The notes: generated from the sequence alone by a model not told the origin. Shown: positions 20,251 to 30,465, counted from the first letter of the stretch. The stretch is 64,000 bases of DNA from Pectinophora gossypiella (GCF_024362695.1 NC_065419.1:1426678-1490677); one strand, 5' to 3'. Program-made: numbers and translations.

Positions 20251-20569
20251 CCAAGTAAAAAGGAACGTTATGTGTTTGTTTAAAGTGAGATAAAAATATT
20301 ATTAGCTTCCTCTGTTGCTGTCGGTACGGATCACGAGAAAGGGTTAAGCGGTTTCCGGATCGAAGAGATGATTTATAAAAGGCCGTATTTGAATGTGAAT
20401 GGCTAGTGTCGGATTACCACCATTTTTAACCCCAAAATATTCGGATTATTGGTCGTTTTCATCCCTCATCCCTTTGGTAAAAACGGTTTGTGTCGGTTGC
20501 ATGTGAATCGCCCATTATTTCATTTCATGAAATGTTTATAAAGAACTTTGTTTGTTTTTTGTTTTTGTA

Positions 20570-21005
20570 GATCAGAATTCCTTGCCTGCATCCATTCGAA
20601 GGGCACCGTCGTTGGATGCTTTCAAAGGGCAAGTTAAGCAGCACTTTCTCAACTCTCTCTCCTCTTCTTTATAAAGTAGGTATTGTAGAACTGTCATGGT
20701 TTCCTTTCTTCCATAGTAATGTATTTACGTATTTATATAAGTATTATTATAATCATTATTGCCTTCTATGTATTGTTTTTAATATAGTTTATCTAGTTAT
20801 AAGTACTTATATTTTTTAACTTTTTATTTTGCACTGTCTATCCCGCTACACTTTTCATTAAATTCATATCCTATACCTAAAGGTTGCCTGGAAGAGATTG
20901 CTACCTTAACAATAAGGCCGTCTGTTATACTATCAATTTAATTATAATACTAATGTATTTTTAATGTGATTTAAGTGCAATAAAGAGTTTTTGTATTGTA
21001 TAAGT
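20570..21005 (+). mobile_element. LINE RT C-terminus and 3' UTR
   Basis: Frame 20570-20674 encodes NSLPASIRRAPSLDAFKGQV and KQHFLNS, a LINE pol end, then TAA. A ~330-bp 3' UTR ends GTGCAATAAAGAGTTTTTG. The element is 5' truncated just upstream. A reverse copy of its tail is nested at 28698-28800. Confidence 0.75.
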
Positions 21006-21034
21006 TAGAATAGTTTTGTTTTGAAGCTTCGACT

Positions 21035-21235
21035 TTGTGGCTATACATACATACATAAACTCTCACCTATTTCCCACCGGGCTAAGCAGAGACACACTTC
21101 TCTGGTTTCCTTCGCAATCATCAATCGTATCATACACGCACGGTTCAGAGTATATCGCACTGAATCTTTTCTAAGGACATCTCCAATTTGCCTATAGGCT
21201 TGCCTCTTCTGTCCTACATTACCGTACCGATGGCT
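21035..21235 (-). mobile_element. RTE-like LINE tail
   Basis: ATACATAAACTCTCACCTAT to CTAAGGACATCTCCAATTTG, the reverse of the 4072-4552 end, with internal deletions. Confidence 0.7.
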
Positions 21236-21286
21236 CCCATCTCCGCCTCAGCAATATAATTAATAATATTATTATTCTAAGATACT

Positions 21287-21811
21287 TCATCTACATCTCT
21301 CCTAGATTGCCTGATTGATTGATTTCTTCTAGGTTTCCTGGAAGAAATTGCTGCATGAGCAATAAGGCCGCCTGTTGTGCTTTTCTGTATATGTTGTCCT
21401 TATTTCTGTATTTTGTGGCCATTGTGCTCAATAAAGTATTTTATCTATCTATCTATCTACATCTCCCTAGCATTATCCCGTTTGTCACAGGGTCTGCGTA
21501 CCTAACCTGAAGATTTGACAAGTACGGTTTTTTACAGAAGCGACTGCCTGACTAACCTTCCAACTCGCGCGGCCGCGAAGGGAAAATCAACCCAACACAG
21601 GTTAGGTCACATGCCTCTGAAAATGCATTTCTCAGGAATGTGGGTTTCCTCGCAATGTTTTCCTTCACCGCTGAGCACGTGATAATCATTTATGATCCAA
21701 ACATGAATTCGAAAACAAATTCGTCAATCGTTGGTTTAGGCTTGAAGTGGATTCGAACCTGCGACCTCAAAGTGAGAGGCAAGCGTTCTACCAACTGGGC
21801 TACCACGGCTC
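21287..21811 (-). mobile_element. SINE-C, full, with nested LINE and 16-bp duplication
   Basis: Flanked by ATTATTCTAAGATACT at 21271-21286 and 21812-21827. The tRNA-like head is at the right (GCAAGCGTTCTACCAACTGG). The tail is split by a LINE fragment at 21306-21454. Confidence 0.9.
21306..21454 (+). mobile_element. LINE 3' fragment nested in SINE-C
   Basis: TTTCCTGGAAGAAATTGC, GCAATAAGGCCGCCTGTTG and AATAAAGTATTTT with an (ATCT)n tail. Duplications ATCTACATCTCTCCTAG (21289-21305) and ATCTACATCTCCCTAG (21455-21470) flank it. This is a common LINE end in Lepidoptera. Confidence 0.85.
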
Positions 21812-22059
21812 ATTATTCTAAGATACTGTTTTGCAGTTAAGTCCTTGAAGGTTGACGATTGTGCAGTCAAAGAGTATACGCAAAGAGTCTCGTCATCAAA
21901 AGTGGATGTCATTTGGCAGACGTCCAAGTAGCCTTAGCTCTTGGCAGGCAGACAAGCGATATAAGTTAATGATGTAACTTGATTATGACGAGCCATTTGC
22001 ATGTTAAAGAGAAAAGCTATTTTGTATAAGTATATACAAATAAAAAAAAACAAATACTG

Positions 22060-22300
22060 AGAATTATTGAGAACAGAAGAGGCAAGATGATTGGACACCT
22101 AATAAGACACGACGAATTTATTAAAAACATCATAGAAGGAAAGCTAGAAGGAAAGAGAGGAAGGGGAAGACCAAGAAGAGCTTACGTGTAACAGATTAAA
22201 GAAAAGGTTAATGTCGTGTCTTATAGGGAAGTCAAGGAATTGGCCTTTGATAGATTGGAATGGAAAATGCTACACCGACAAGAGCGTGGCTCTTAAATTG
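22060..22300 (+). pseudogene. LINE C-terminus (GHLIRHD type)
   Basis: Translates to NRRGKMIGHLIRHDEFIKN, EGKLEGKRGRGRPRRAYV, then a stop, and ends HRQERGS. It is a relative of 49477-49735, with one in-frame TAA at about 22189. Confidence 0.7.
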
Positions 22301-22607
22301 TTGATGATGATATACAATTACAGAAAAAAAAATGGCCAGAGACGAAATTATAAACTGGGATAAGTAATGATTGGTATATATATGGTTATGGTTATGTTTT
22401 ATTCGTATTTTTATGTCCTTTGTATATGTTGTTGTGCAATAAAGTATTATTGATTGATTGATTGATTGATTGATATATGTAGGTATCACTCCAGCAGGGC
22501 TTATATGCGCAACGTGATAAAATTATCGATCGAGTCGATACATTTTGTCGAATTCGATAAGTTTGAAAACTAACTTAACATGTGTGTCACGATCGATAAA
22601 ATTACCG
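22301..22607. other. LINE tail and unassigned DNA
   Basis: 22380-22475 has TTGTGCAATAAAGTATTATT with (GATT)n, a LINE 3' end on the plus strand. 22505-22560 (GCGCAACGTGATAAAATTAT) recurs inverted near 63540. Confidence 0.5.
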
Positions 22608-22876
22608 ACACCTGCCTGACCTTCCAACCCGCGAAGGGAAAACCAGCCCCATACAGGTTAGGACAGGTTAGGTCACATGTCTCCGAAAATGCATTTCTTG
22701 GGAATGTGGGTTTCTCACGATGTTTTCCTTCACCGCAGAGCACGTGATAATAATTTATGATCCGAACATGAATTCGAAAACAAATTCGACAATCATTGGT
22801 TTAGGCCTGTGCTGGATTCGAACCTGTGACCTAAAAGTGAGAGGTAAGCGTTCTACTAACTGGGCCACAGCTCCTT
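22608..22876 (-). mobile_element. SINE-C, nearly full
   Basis: Contains CCAACCCGCGAAGGGAAAAC, GATCCGAACATGAATTCG and the head at the right (GCGTTCTACTAACTGGGCC). It has lost its last ~60 bases. Confidence 0.8.
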
Positions 22877-23261
22877 TTTGGCGGCAAATCTAGAATAAGT
22901 AAAGTCTAAAAAAATGTTTGACTTAGACTTTCTGTTCGTTGAAATGTTAATTTCCCCATTATAAAAGTGAATTTCGCTGTATTGCATGGGTGCATCTTGC
23001 ACTTTCACTAATTACTGCAGTTTAACACTTAGCGGTTATGCACAATATCACGCATAGGGAAAACCCGCTGCGCTGGTTGGATAGCATGACCATGAAGCAC
23101 TAAAAATGTTATAAAAGTCGGAAGTAAGTACTTCTGCCGGATATGGTATCTAACTATGTATGTATGTAACTTGTTTCACCCTAAGGTTGCCTGGCAGAAA
23201 CTTAGCAGTAAGGCCGCCTGTTGTGCTTTTTTATTCCTATGTTTATATCATTTGTATATAC
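22877..23261. other. repeat traces
   Basis: 22878-22912 is a Jockey end (GGCGGCAAATCTAGAATAAG). 23172-23255 is a LINE tail (AAGGTTGCCTGGCAGAAAC, AGTAAGGCCGCCTGTTGTGC). Nothing in between. Confidence 0.5.
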
Positions 23262-23580
23262 ATACATAAACAGCCTATATACGTCCCACTGTTGGGCACA
23301 GGCCTCCCCTCAATCAACTCGGAGGGAGTATGGAGCATACTCCACCACGCTGCTCCAAAGCGGGTTGGTGGAGGTGTTTTTTACGGCTAATAGCCGGGAC
23401 CAACGGCTCAACGTGTCCTTCGAAGCACGGTACCATCTTACTTTTTCGGACAATCAGGTGATTCAAGCTTGGAAAGACCTTAAAGGACAGTCTCACAAAG
23501 TGATTTCGACAACGTCCCCATCGGGAATCGAACCCGGACCTCCAGATCGTGAGCCTAACGCTCTAACCACTAGACCACGG
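23262..23580 (-). mobile_element. SINE-B, full-length
   Basis: Left: tail complement ATACGTCCCACTGTTGGGCA and the CACCACGCTGCTCC block. Middle: core GTCCTTCGAAGCACGG. Right: tRNA-like head with box B complement GGGAATCGAACCCGG and ACTAGACCACGG. Confidence 0.85.
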
Positions 23581-23849
23581 AATTTGAGTTCTCATTCAAA
23601 TGAACGTTATTTTAATAATATTACGAAAACGACTATTCAAAAACGCCCGTTTGAAGTTATCTTAACGACCTGTACACACGCACGACATAAGGGCGCCTAA
23701 CTAAAAGCTCGTCTGCACGGGCAGATAACGATGGGTTTAACCAATTAATGGAATTGCTGATAGATCAACAGATGGTCTATCGATGACAGGCTTCAGAAAT
23801 GAATTTTGTGAACTTTGTATTGCGGGATATGGGAAGTGTGTGCTTAGCA

Positions 23850-24362
23850 GTCTTTCTCTATCGTGTGGGTTGTGGGGATTACCCTTTTTTTTTGACGTGA
23901 TTTATTGTAGATTTGCCGCAGATGGCATTAACTACTTAGCCGGACAATTGGGGAGCGCTGAAAGCTCTCACCCGGTACAACGTTTAAGACAACAGGCCAG
24001 TTGGGCGCGAACCTTGGCTCAGGGCTTCGTCTGAGAGGAAAAATATTTGAAAGAATTAATCGACCCTAGTGGTTTGGTAGCTGATTCACGGAAATCGTCG
24101 ACCACGCCACCGGGGTCGGTATCGGGGTCTTGAGGGTGGATTACCAGCCTCATCATCCCACCAGGGTTATTCATGAGCCGTCAAAGGCTCCTGACATTGC
24201 TCATGTAACGACTACGTACTTACATCAGTAAGTTTCGAAACACGGATCATCTTACTTACGAACAATGGGATGATCTGCAATGTCCTAACCAAACTAGGGA
24301 TCACAAAGTTATTTTTATGATGTGCCGTCGTCGTGAGCGCAATGTTGAACCACTGTGCTGTG
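23850..24362 (-). mobile_element. SINE-A interrupted by a Jockey fragment
   Basis: TCTATCGTGTGGGTTGTGG lies left of the insertion. CTCATCATCCCACCAGGG, CTCATGTAACGACTACG and a degraded head lie right of it. The pieces join at GGATTACC. Confidence 0.8.
23884..24137 (-). mobile_element. Jockey-like 3' fragment nested in SINE-A
   Basis: T-run, GACGTGATTTATTGTAG, through the 3' UTR to GACCACGCC and CGGTATCGGGGTCTTGAGG. GGATTACC occurs at 23876-23883 and 24138-24145. Confidence 0.85.
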
Positions 24363-24364
24363 TG

Positions 24365-24510
24365 TACGATAACGAGCACTAATATGTATACACTTTGAAA
24401 CCATGTCACATTAACTTATTTCATAAATTAAACCGTAAGTCTCATTAAATGTCAAATATGATAGTGCGACAGGGTTCTAAAGTGGTTACATGATATTGCT
24501 CGTGACTGTA
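24365..24510. mobile_element. mariner-type MITE (copy 2)
   Basis: TACGATAACGAGCACTAATA to TGATATTGCTCGTGACTGTA. Confidence 0.75.
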
Positions 24511-24906
24511 CTGTGCGCTGTGCCCAGCAGTGGGACGGAAAGTATACCTTTTTAAAAATCGAACCTTCTAGTAAACGAACAAACGTGAAAAGACAACATA
24601 TCCATTTCACACGCTTCAAGTCTTAAGCGATAAGATGTCTCTCAAACTCCAGTAAAAAATGTAGTTCAAACCTTTTCAAAAGGTTGACATTAAGTACCTA
24701 CTTTGCTATCTATCGGCGCTATGCAGATACTGTCACCGCGTCGCGGTTAAGTGTCGAACTGTCGCGACACTTGTCGACTTGACACCGATAATGTAAGTGT
24801 TAAGAAATTAAAAAAGAAATAGACATACGTAATGTTAAACAGAACGTGTAGTTCAGTACAGTTAGTGATTATATTTCTATATAAATAATGTTTTACAATA
24901 GTTTCA
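24511..24906. other. unassigned, with GC palindromes
   Basis: 24512-24545 holds a SINE-B tail trace (GTGCCCAGCAGTGGGACGG). 24740-24785 has AAGTGTCG facing CGACACTT around GTCGCGAC. Confidence 0.5.
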
Positions 24907-25253
24907 TGTGCCGGAGCCGTGGTAGCTCAGTTGGTAGAACGCTTGCCTCTCACTTTGAGGTCGCAGGTTCGAATCCAGCACAGGCCTAAACCAATGACTG
25001 TTGAATTTGTTTTCGAATTCGTGTTTGGATCATAAATGGTTATCACGTGCTCAGCGGTGAATGAAAACATCGTGAGGGAACCCACATTCCCGAGAAATGC
25101 ATTTTCGGAGGTATGTGACCTATCTGTATTGGTTGGCCTTTCGCGGGTTGGAAGGTCAGACAGGCAGTCGCTTCTGTAAAAAAAACCGGAACCGGCAAAT
25201 TTTCAGGTTAAGAAAGCGGACTTTGTAAAAAACAGGATAACGCTAGGGATATG
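24907..25253 (+). mobile_element. SINE-C, full-length with target duplication
   Basis: Best copy of the family. The head is GGAGCCGTGGTAGCTCAGTT (box A), with box B GGTTCGAATCC at 24966. The body follows (CACGTGCTCAGCGG, ATGTGACCTATCTGTATTGG, CTTCTGTAAAAAAAACCGG) and the tail is GGATAACGCTAGGGATATG. AATAGTTTCA flanks it at 24897-24906 and 25254-25263. The head looks tRNA-derived; I do not assign the amino acid. Confidence 0.9.
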
Positions 25254-25517
25254 AATAGTTTCAATGGTTCGAGTTTGATCTGTCAAAGTAGGTACAGAAG
25301 CTAGTGTTGTGACCTTCATTGGCATAGTGATGTATCAGTCGAGATTAGGCCGATCGATTATATTCTATCTGATTGATACTTACTCTGATTGTTACTAATA
25401 CTAAGTTAAGCTTTCTGCTTCTAACTTAATATAGACTAGTTTCCGAAATAAATATTTGAATTGAATTGGATACTAATTAGCACCGGATGGAACTCTCCAT
25501 TCGTATAGAACAGTGAC

Positions 25518-25765
25518 TCCCTGTCTGACCTTCCGATTCGTGAAGAGAAATCCAGCTCAATAAAGGTTAGGTCACATACGGCTGAAACGCATTTCACGAC
25601 GCGTCGCGACGACGCCCTGAGCCGAGGTTCGCGTCTATCCGGGTACCCTCAGGCTTGTTGTCTTAAATTTTGTACCCGGTGAGAGCCCTTAACGCTCTCT
25701 ATTTGTTCGGCCAAGTATTTAATGTTATGTGCGGCAAATCTACAATAAGTCACGTAATAAAAAAC
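25518..25765 (+). mobile_element. chimera: inverted SINE-C piece fused to Jockey 3' UTR
   Basis: 25518-25604 is SINE-C in reverse (GAAATCCAGCTCAATAAAGG), stopping at GAAACGCATTTCACGACG. It continues directly into Jockey 3' UTR (GACGACGCCCTGAGCCGAGG) and ends CACGTAATAAAAAAC. The same junction, in reverse, is at 42070. Confidence 0.8.
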
Positions 25766-26114
25766 AACAAAGCTGCCTTTCTTCTTTGGTTTTCCAACAT
25801 AAAGATACTTGACATCATAAAAATATTTTATGTATTTTTAACATTTGAACGACTTCAAGATAAGATATTTAAGATGCGTCATTTTGACACATACCTACCT
25901 ACACTATTAGCTTAAAACATGTGTTTCATGTAACTCTTTATGTCGTAAGCAATAAGGTTCATTTACATACTAATCGTTTGAGAGTGCTTGATTATGAAGA
26001 CAAGGGTAATCTTGAACAAAATATATATTTAGCTCAGTAGCACAGCTTTTGTTTAATTTAAAACACCGTGCCGTGCACGGTACACGGCACGTCACGCACG
26101 GCGTCGGGCACGTG
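25766..26114. other. unassigned, ending in a GC palindrome
   Basis: 26067-26090 contains GTGCCGTG facing CACGGCAC just upstream of the LINE fragment. Nothing else recognised. Confidence 0.45.
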
Positions 26115-26385
26115 GTTGCCGTGGAGACCTTTGGTAGCTGGGGGGCGGACACCAAAATCTTTGTGTCAGAATTGGGTCTCAGGCTCAGGGAGAAAACAGG
26201 TGACTCCCGCTCCGGCTCGTTCCTGGTCCAAAGGCTAGCCATTGCCATTCAACGCGGTAATGCGGCTAGTGTTGTGGGCACCTTTGCTCCGGGAACAGTG
26301 AGGGGCGGGTTATTTAATGACTAGTTTTTAAGTTTGTTTTTGTGACGTATTGTTTAATAAAATAAAAATAGGATATTTAAAACAA
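26115..26385 (+). pseudogene. LINE pol C-terminal domain, short copy
   Basis: Open to 26324: VAVETFGSWGADTKIF, SRSGSFLVQRLAIAIQRGNA, PGTVRGGLFND. Closely similar to the last ~70 residues of 8001-8498. The upstream PD/WDATC part is absent. The 3' UTR has TTTAATAAAATAAAAATAGG. Confidence 0.75.
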
Positions 26386-26476
26386 TATTTAGGTGACTCA
26401 GCTTTTTAGCCGGTTGAGATGAAGCAAACGGCAGTTCCGAAACGTCTGAAGTACGTATCAGATTTTTTTTAAATAA

Positions 26477-26773
26477 TCATCATCATCATCACCAGCCTAT
26501 TAACGTCCCCATTGCTGGGGCACGGGCCTTCCCTATGGATGGATAGGTCGATCGGGCCTTAAACCACCACGCGGGCCCAGTGCAGATCGGTGGTTATTAA
26601 CGACTGCTAATTCAGCCGGGACCAACGGCTTAACGTGCCTTCCGAAGCACGGAGGAGCTCGAGATGAAAACTTTTTTTTCGGTCACCCATCCTATGACCG
26701 GCCTTTGCGAAAGTTGCTTAACTTCAACAATCGCAGACCGAGCGCGTTTACCGCTGCGCCACCGAGCTCCTCT
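26477..26773 (-). mobile_element. SINE-5S, full-length
   Basis: (CATCAT)n tail, CCCCATTGCTGGGGCACGGG, core GTGCCTTCCGAAGCACGG, the GGTCACCCATCC and GTTGCTTAACTTC 5S blocks, and ACCGAGCTCCTC at the right. No convincing target duplication. Confidence 0.85.
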
Positions 26774-27162
26774 AATATAGGCTCGCATTTGACCTCATAG
26801 CTGATTCAATGTGGCGCTCTCTAGATATCAAACTGATGAAGTAAAAGAATAGAAGTTACCTGCTAAGCTCTTTAACTGTGTAAATATATACTGTGTAAGA
26901 AGGGTAATCTGTGTAACGTAGGGTAGGTTGGTGTTAAGATAATATTTAACATGGTGTCGTTAACTTGATAAAGAAAATAATTTCTGATAACGCGACGAAG
27001 ATTTTATACGAGGGGTTAAAGCCTGTTTAGTGATGCTATTGATAAAATTTAAGTAACGGCGATACGACTCACTTTCTTAATTATATATGCGACAAATCTA
27101 CAATAAGTCACGTCAAAAAAAAAAACAAAATATTGCTCTCTCCATATCTATCTCCTATTACG
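26774..27162. other. unassigned plus Jockey end
   Basis: 27088-27125 is a minimal Jockey tail (GACAAATCTACAATAAGTCA with an A-run). The rest shows nothing. Confidence 0.45.
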
Positions 27163-27508
27163 TTAACAGCCTCAGTGGTCCAGTGGTTGAGCGTTGGGCT
27201 CACGATCCGGAAGTCCCGGGTTCGAATTCCGGTGGGGGCATATCACAAAAATCACTTTGTGATCCCTAGTTTGGTTAGGACATTACAGGCTGTTTGTCCA
27301 AAAAGTAAGATGATCCGTGCTTCGGAAGGCACGTTAAGCCGTTGGTCCCAGTTACCTAACTGTTACAGTTAGATAACTACTTACTGATGTAAGTAAATAG
27401 TCGTTACATGAGCCATGTCAGGAGCCTTTGGCGGCTCAATAATAACCCTGACACCAGGATTGATGAGGTTGGTAATTCATCTCACAACCCACACGATAGA
27501 AGAAGACA
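27163..27508 (+). mobile_element. SINE-A, full-length
   Basis: Head CCTCAGTGGTCCAGTGGTTG (box A) and GGGTTCGAATTCC (box B). The linker is CACAAAAATCACTTTGTGA, followed by the shared core and CTGATGTAAGTAA. The tail CACAACCCACACGATAGAAG ends in GAA repeats. Confidence 0.88.
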
Positions 27509-28324
27509 TATCACGTTGGTAACACAAAGCTCGGTGAAACGCGAACACTTAGTTCATCAAGCGACGTCTGTACGTACATCTGTCTACCCCAATTGGGTAT
27601 ATAGCCGTGAGTTTGTGTGTTTAAGTATGAAAAATATATTAATGTTTGGATTATAGATAATGAATCTCATGTGGTTTCCAGGATTTGACAACATAACACA
27701 ACAACAACAACATCTATCACAATAGCGGAAAATCTAAAATATGTCAGGTTAAAAAAGGACTTTCCAACCTCCTTCTTCTCTTCAGTGGCCAGAACTCACC
27801 CTAGTGAAGACCAATTCCTTCACTTCCTTATAAGACACTAATAGTAGTGTGTGAAGTGAAGGAATTGGTCTTTGATAGACAAGAATGGAGAATGCTACAC
27901 CGACAAGAGCGTGGCTCTTAGATTAGTCTTCTTCTTCTTTGCGAGTCGATGGCGATCGAAACTAAATTTTTGCTGACTAATAATGTGATTAGTGATGTGA
28001 GTGGTAATAGGCTAGAAGTAGTGGGTGTACTTTTCACCTCTGCCTACCCTTTTAGGGACACAGGCGTGATGCTTTGTTATGTTAAAAAACAAATACATGG
28101 TTATCAATGCAAATGCATGCACAATAGGGCTGGCCAGTGTTGCGTGTCGAAATTTCCTTTTTCATTCCGGCACTAAGCCATGAAAATTTATACTTCGCGT
28201 CATAGATACAATAAAAGCATCAATTACGGATATTAAAACCGCCAGTTTGCTTGTCAATTTTGCGTGTACAGGGGTTCTGTTATGTATTTGACTTTGTTAT
28301 TTTGTAATGGAGACAGCAAAGTAA
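27509..28324. other. LINE traces and unassigned DNA
   Basis: 27730-27806 (GTCAGGTTAAAAAAGGACTT, CTTCAGTGGCCAGAACTCAC) recurs at 28650-28850. 27807-27927 is a LINE trace containing a perfect hairpin and CACCGACAAGAGCGTGGCTC. 28030-28085 is a CTCTGCCTACCC tail. Confidence 0.5.
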
Positions 28325-28560
28325 GGCGATTTATTTATTTATTTTGGTGCATCAACAGCAGTACATACACAAACACAAAATAAAATACACATAGGAAAAG
28401 TTCCGGTATGCCTGCCAATTATAGACGCACACAACACTGATAATAAAAAGTAGAAACTAAAGTTAACAAATTAAAAAGAACAATAATTGTGAATAAAATT
28501 AAAAAAAAGAAAAAGCATAAATCGTGTAAGCTTTCTTTGAACAACGTTTAAATTGTATGA
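28325..28560 (-). mobile_element. LINE 3' UTR
   Basis: TTATTTATTTATTTTGGTGC followed by CAACAGCAGTACATACACAA, which reads as a minus-strand LINE end with AATAAATAAATAA. Confidence 0.45.
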
Positions 28561-28649
28561 AAAAAGAAAAGGAAAACTAAAACTATTACGAAATAAAACT
28601 TAGAGATTGGTGGGTAAGTACATAAAATTATAATATTACATGCAATTTG

Positions 28650-28850
28650 CGGAAAATCTACAATATGTCAGGTTAAAAAAAGGACTTTCCAACCTCCTTA
28701 CAATATAATACAATACAAAAACTCTTTATTGCACTTGAATCACATTGAAAATACATTAGTATTATAATTAAATTGGTAGTACAACAGGCGGCCTTATTGC
28801 TCCGTCTTCTCTTCAGTGGCCAGAACTCACAGAGTGAAGACATTTTAAAA
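28650..28850. repeat. repeat with nested LINE tail
   Basis: Same sequence as 27730-27806 but split after TTTCCAACCTCC by 28698-28800. That insert is a minus-strand copy of the 20900-21005 LINE tail (ACTCTTTATTGCACTTGAAT, AACAGGCGGCCTTATTGC). CTCC flanks it. Confidence 0.75.
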
Positions 28851-29009
28851 GGAGATTAATATTACTATCCAATAAGATACGGAATACAAGCTCTGTCAGT
28901 GTTAACAAGGTCTGAAATCAATTTTTCAATGTCGGTCCGTTCATAAACCGAAACACAAAAATGTTTTCATTGGATTCACAAACATTTATAATCATTTATT
29001 CGTCATTTT

Positions 29010-29293
29010 GAACGGTAAACGCGCTCGGTCTGCGATTGTTGAAGTTAAGCAACTTTCGCAAAGGCCGGTCATAGGATGGGTGACCACAAAAAAAAAGTTT
29101 TCATCTCGAGCTCCTCCGTGCTTCGGAAGGCACGTTAAGCCGTTGGCTTACGGCTGCATTAGCAGTTGTTAATACCATCAATCCGCACTGGGCCCGCGTG
29201 GTGGTTTAAGGCCTGATCTCCCTATCCATCCATAGGGAAGGCCCGTGCCCCAGCAGTGGGGACGTTATTGGGCTGATGATATGATATGATATA
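29010..29293 (+). mobile_element. SINE-5S lacking box A, with 13-bp duplication
   Basis: Starts inside the head at CGGTAAACGCGCTCGG and keeps both 5S blocks, the core and the tail. TATTCGTCATTTT flanks it at 28997-29009 and 29294-29306. Confidence 0.9.
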
Positions 29294-29410
29294 TATTCGT
29301 CATTTTCAGAACACCGTGGTATTCCAACTCACTTTACACGTAGATACCGCGAACAAAACCATAATATTGCTGCGGGGCTGGGAGTTACCGTTATCTATGT
29401 TATAATTAAA

Positions 29411-29554
29411 TAGTTACGAGCATTAATATGTATACACTTTGGTACCATGTCACATTAACTTTTTTGACAAACTGAACTGTAAGTCTCACTAAATGTCAAA
29501 TATGTTAGTGCGACAGAGTCCTTAAGTGGGTACATTATATTGCTCATGACTGTA
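29411..29554. mobile_element. mariner-type MITE (copy 3)
   Basis: TTACGAGCATTAATATGTAT to TATATTGCTCATGACTGTAC. Confidence 0.75.
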
Positions 29555-29561
29555 CATACGT

Positions 29562-29905
29562 GAACTCACGCCTTAACTCACGACTATGGAATTCCATTTG
29601 TTTTGATTCTAACACACTTCTGTTGCTTCCTCCACATTCATCAATCGTTTCATACACGCACGCCGGTTCGGAGTAGATCGTACTGAACCTTTTCTAAGGA
29701 CATCTCCAATTTGGTCAATGTAAGTCCTTCTAGGTCTTCCTCTGCCAGCTCTACTACCAACTTTCGTTTTATATACTTACTGCTTTCGTAATCCTATTAT
29801 ACTTCTTCCGCTCTACATGTCCAAACTAACTTAACTTTCCCTTCTCAGTTTTTTCCACTACATTGCCTTTACCAGATCTCTCTCATATCACACTGTAACA
29901 ATCCT
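29562..29905 (-). mobile_element. RTE-like LINE, C-terminal fragment
   Basis: Reverse of 4072-4552, reaching back to the GGGAAGAGTG and GTGATATGAGAGAG region with frame breaks. Contains CTTCCTCCACATTCATCAAT and CTAAGGACATCTCCAATTTG. Confidence 0.75.
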
Positions 29906-30465
29906 TCCTTCTATCGTGTGGATTCCTTCTTCCTTCTGACGTTCAAAAAGCGCTAACTTTGTAAGCCAATTTTGAAAAATAAATATTTTTGAATTTTGAA
30001 TTTTTTGAATTTCGTCCCGCGGCCGCGGGGGTGCTACTGTCGCAAATTCTACTTAGAATTATTATGACCTGTCAATTAGTTTCATTAATATTTGTTTTTT
30101 TTTTTTTTCGTGGCGCGGATTACCTATTATTTAAAACCCAATTTGTCTTCCAACTTCGTTTTGTAATAAGACAGATGTCTGGACAAAATTGGCAGCGCAC
30201 TTGGAGCACTCAGCTGGCAATGAGGGGCATCTCAGACCACGTTCCTTAATAAAAATAATGATGGTGCTGTATATATCTATAACCTTGCTTTCTTTTAACC
30301 TACTAATTTCATGGAGTTCAGGTATATGCATCTTTTTTCTTTATTTTTGGGTATTAAATTAACCCTTGTTAGTACACCCAGGCACAACACACCTTAAAAT
30401 AAAGGAGAAGAAACATAGGTACAACATAATTACGTACAAAGCTGATCAAAATATTATACATACAT
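29906..30465. other. no recognised gene
   Basis: Includes a Gaa/Ttt-rich low-complexity stretch near 29970 and GCGGCCGCGG at 30020. The 86-codon frame at 29989 shows no domain. Confidence 0.4.

Noticed and set aside
20555..20674. Intron acceptor TTTTTGTAG followed by an exon NSLPASIRRAP
   Set aside because: The protein is a LINE pol C-terminus and the T-rich lead is better read as a truncation junction, although splicing cannot be excluded.
22655..22680. TTAGG telomeric repeats
   Set aside because: The two AGGTTAGG words belong to the SINE-C body and do not form an array.
23221..23700. 159-codon plus-strand frame
   Set aside because: It runs across a reverse SINE-B; there is no protein family, and the composition is that of the SINE.
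24912..24985. A functional tRNA gene (box A and box B present)
   Set aside because: The same head heads many dispersed SINE-C copies with ~270 bp of shared body, and the cloverleaf arms do not pair well by eye.
29989..30249. 86-codon frame rich in Phe
   Set aside because: Low-complexity T-rich DNA without any domain.
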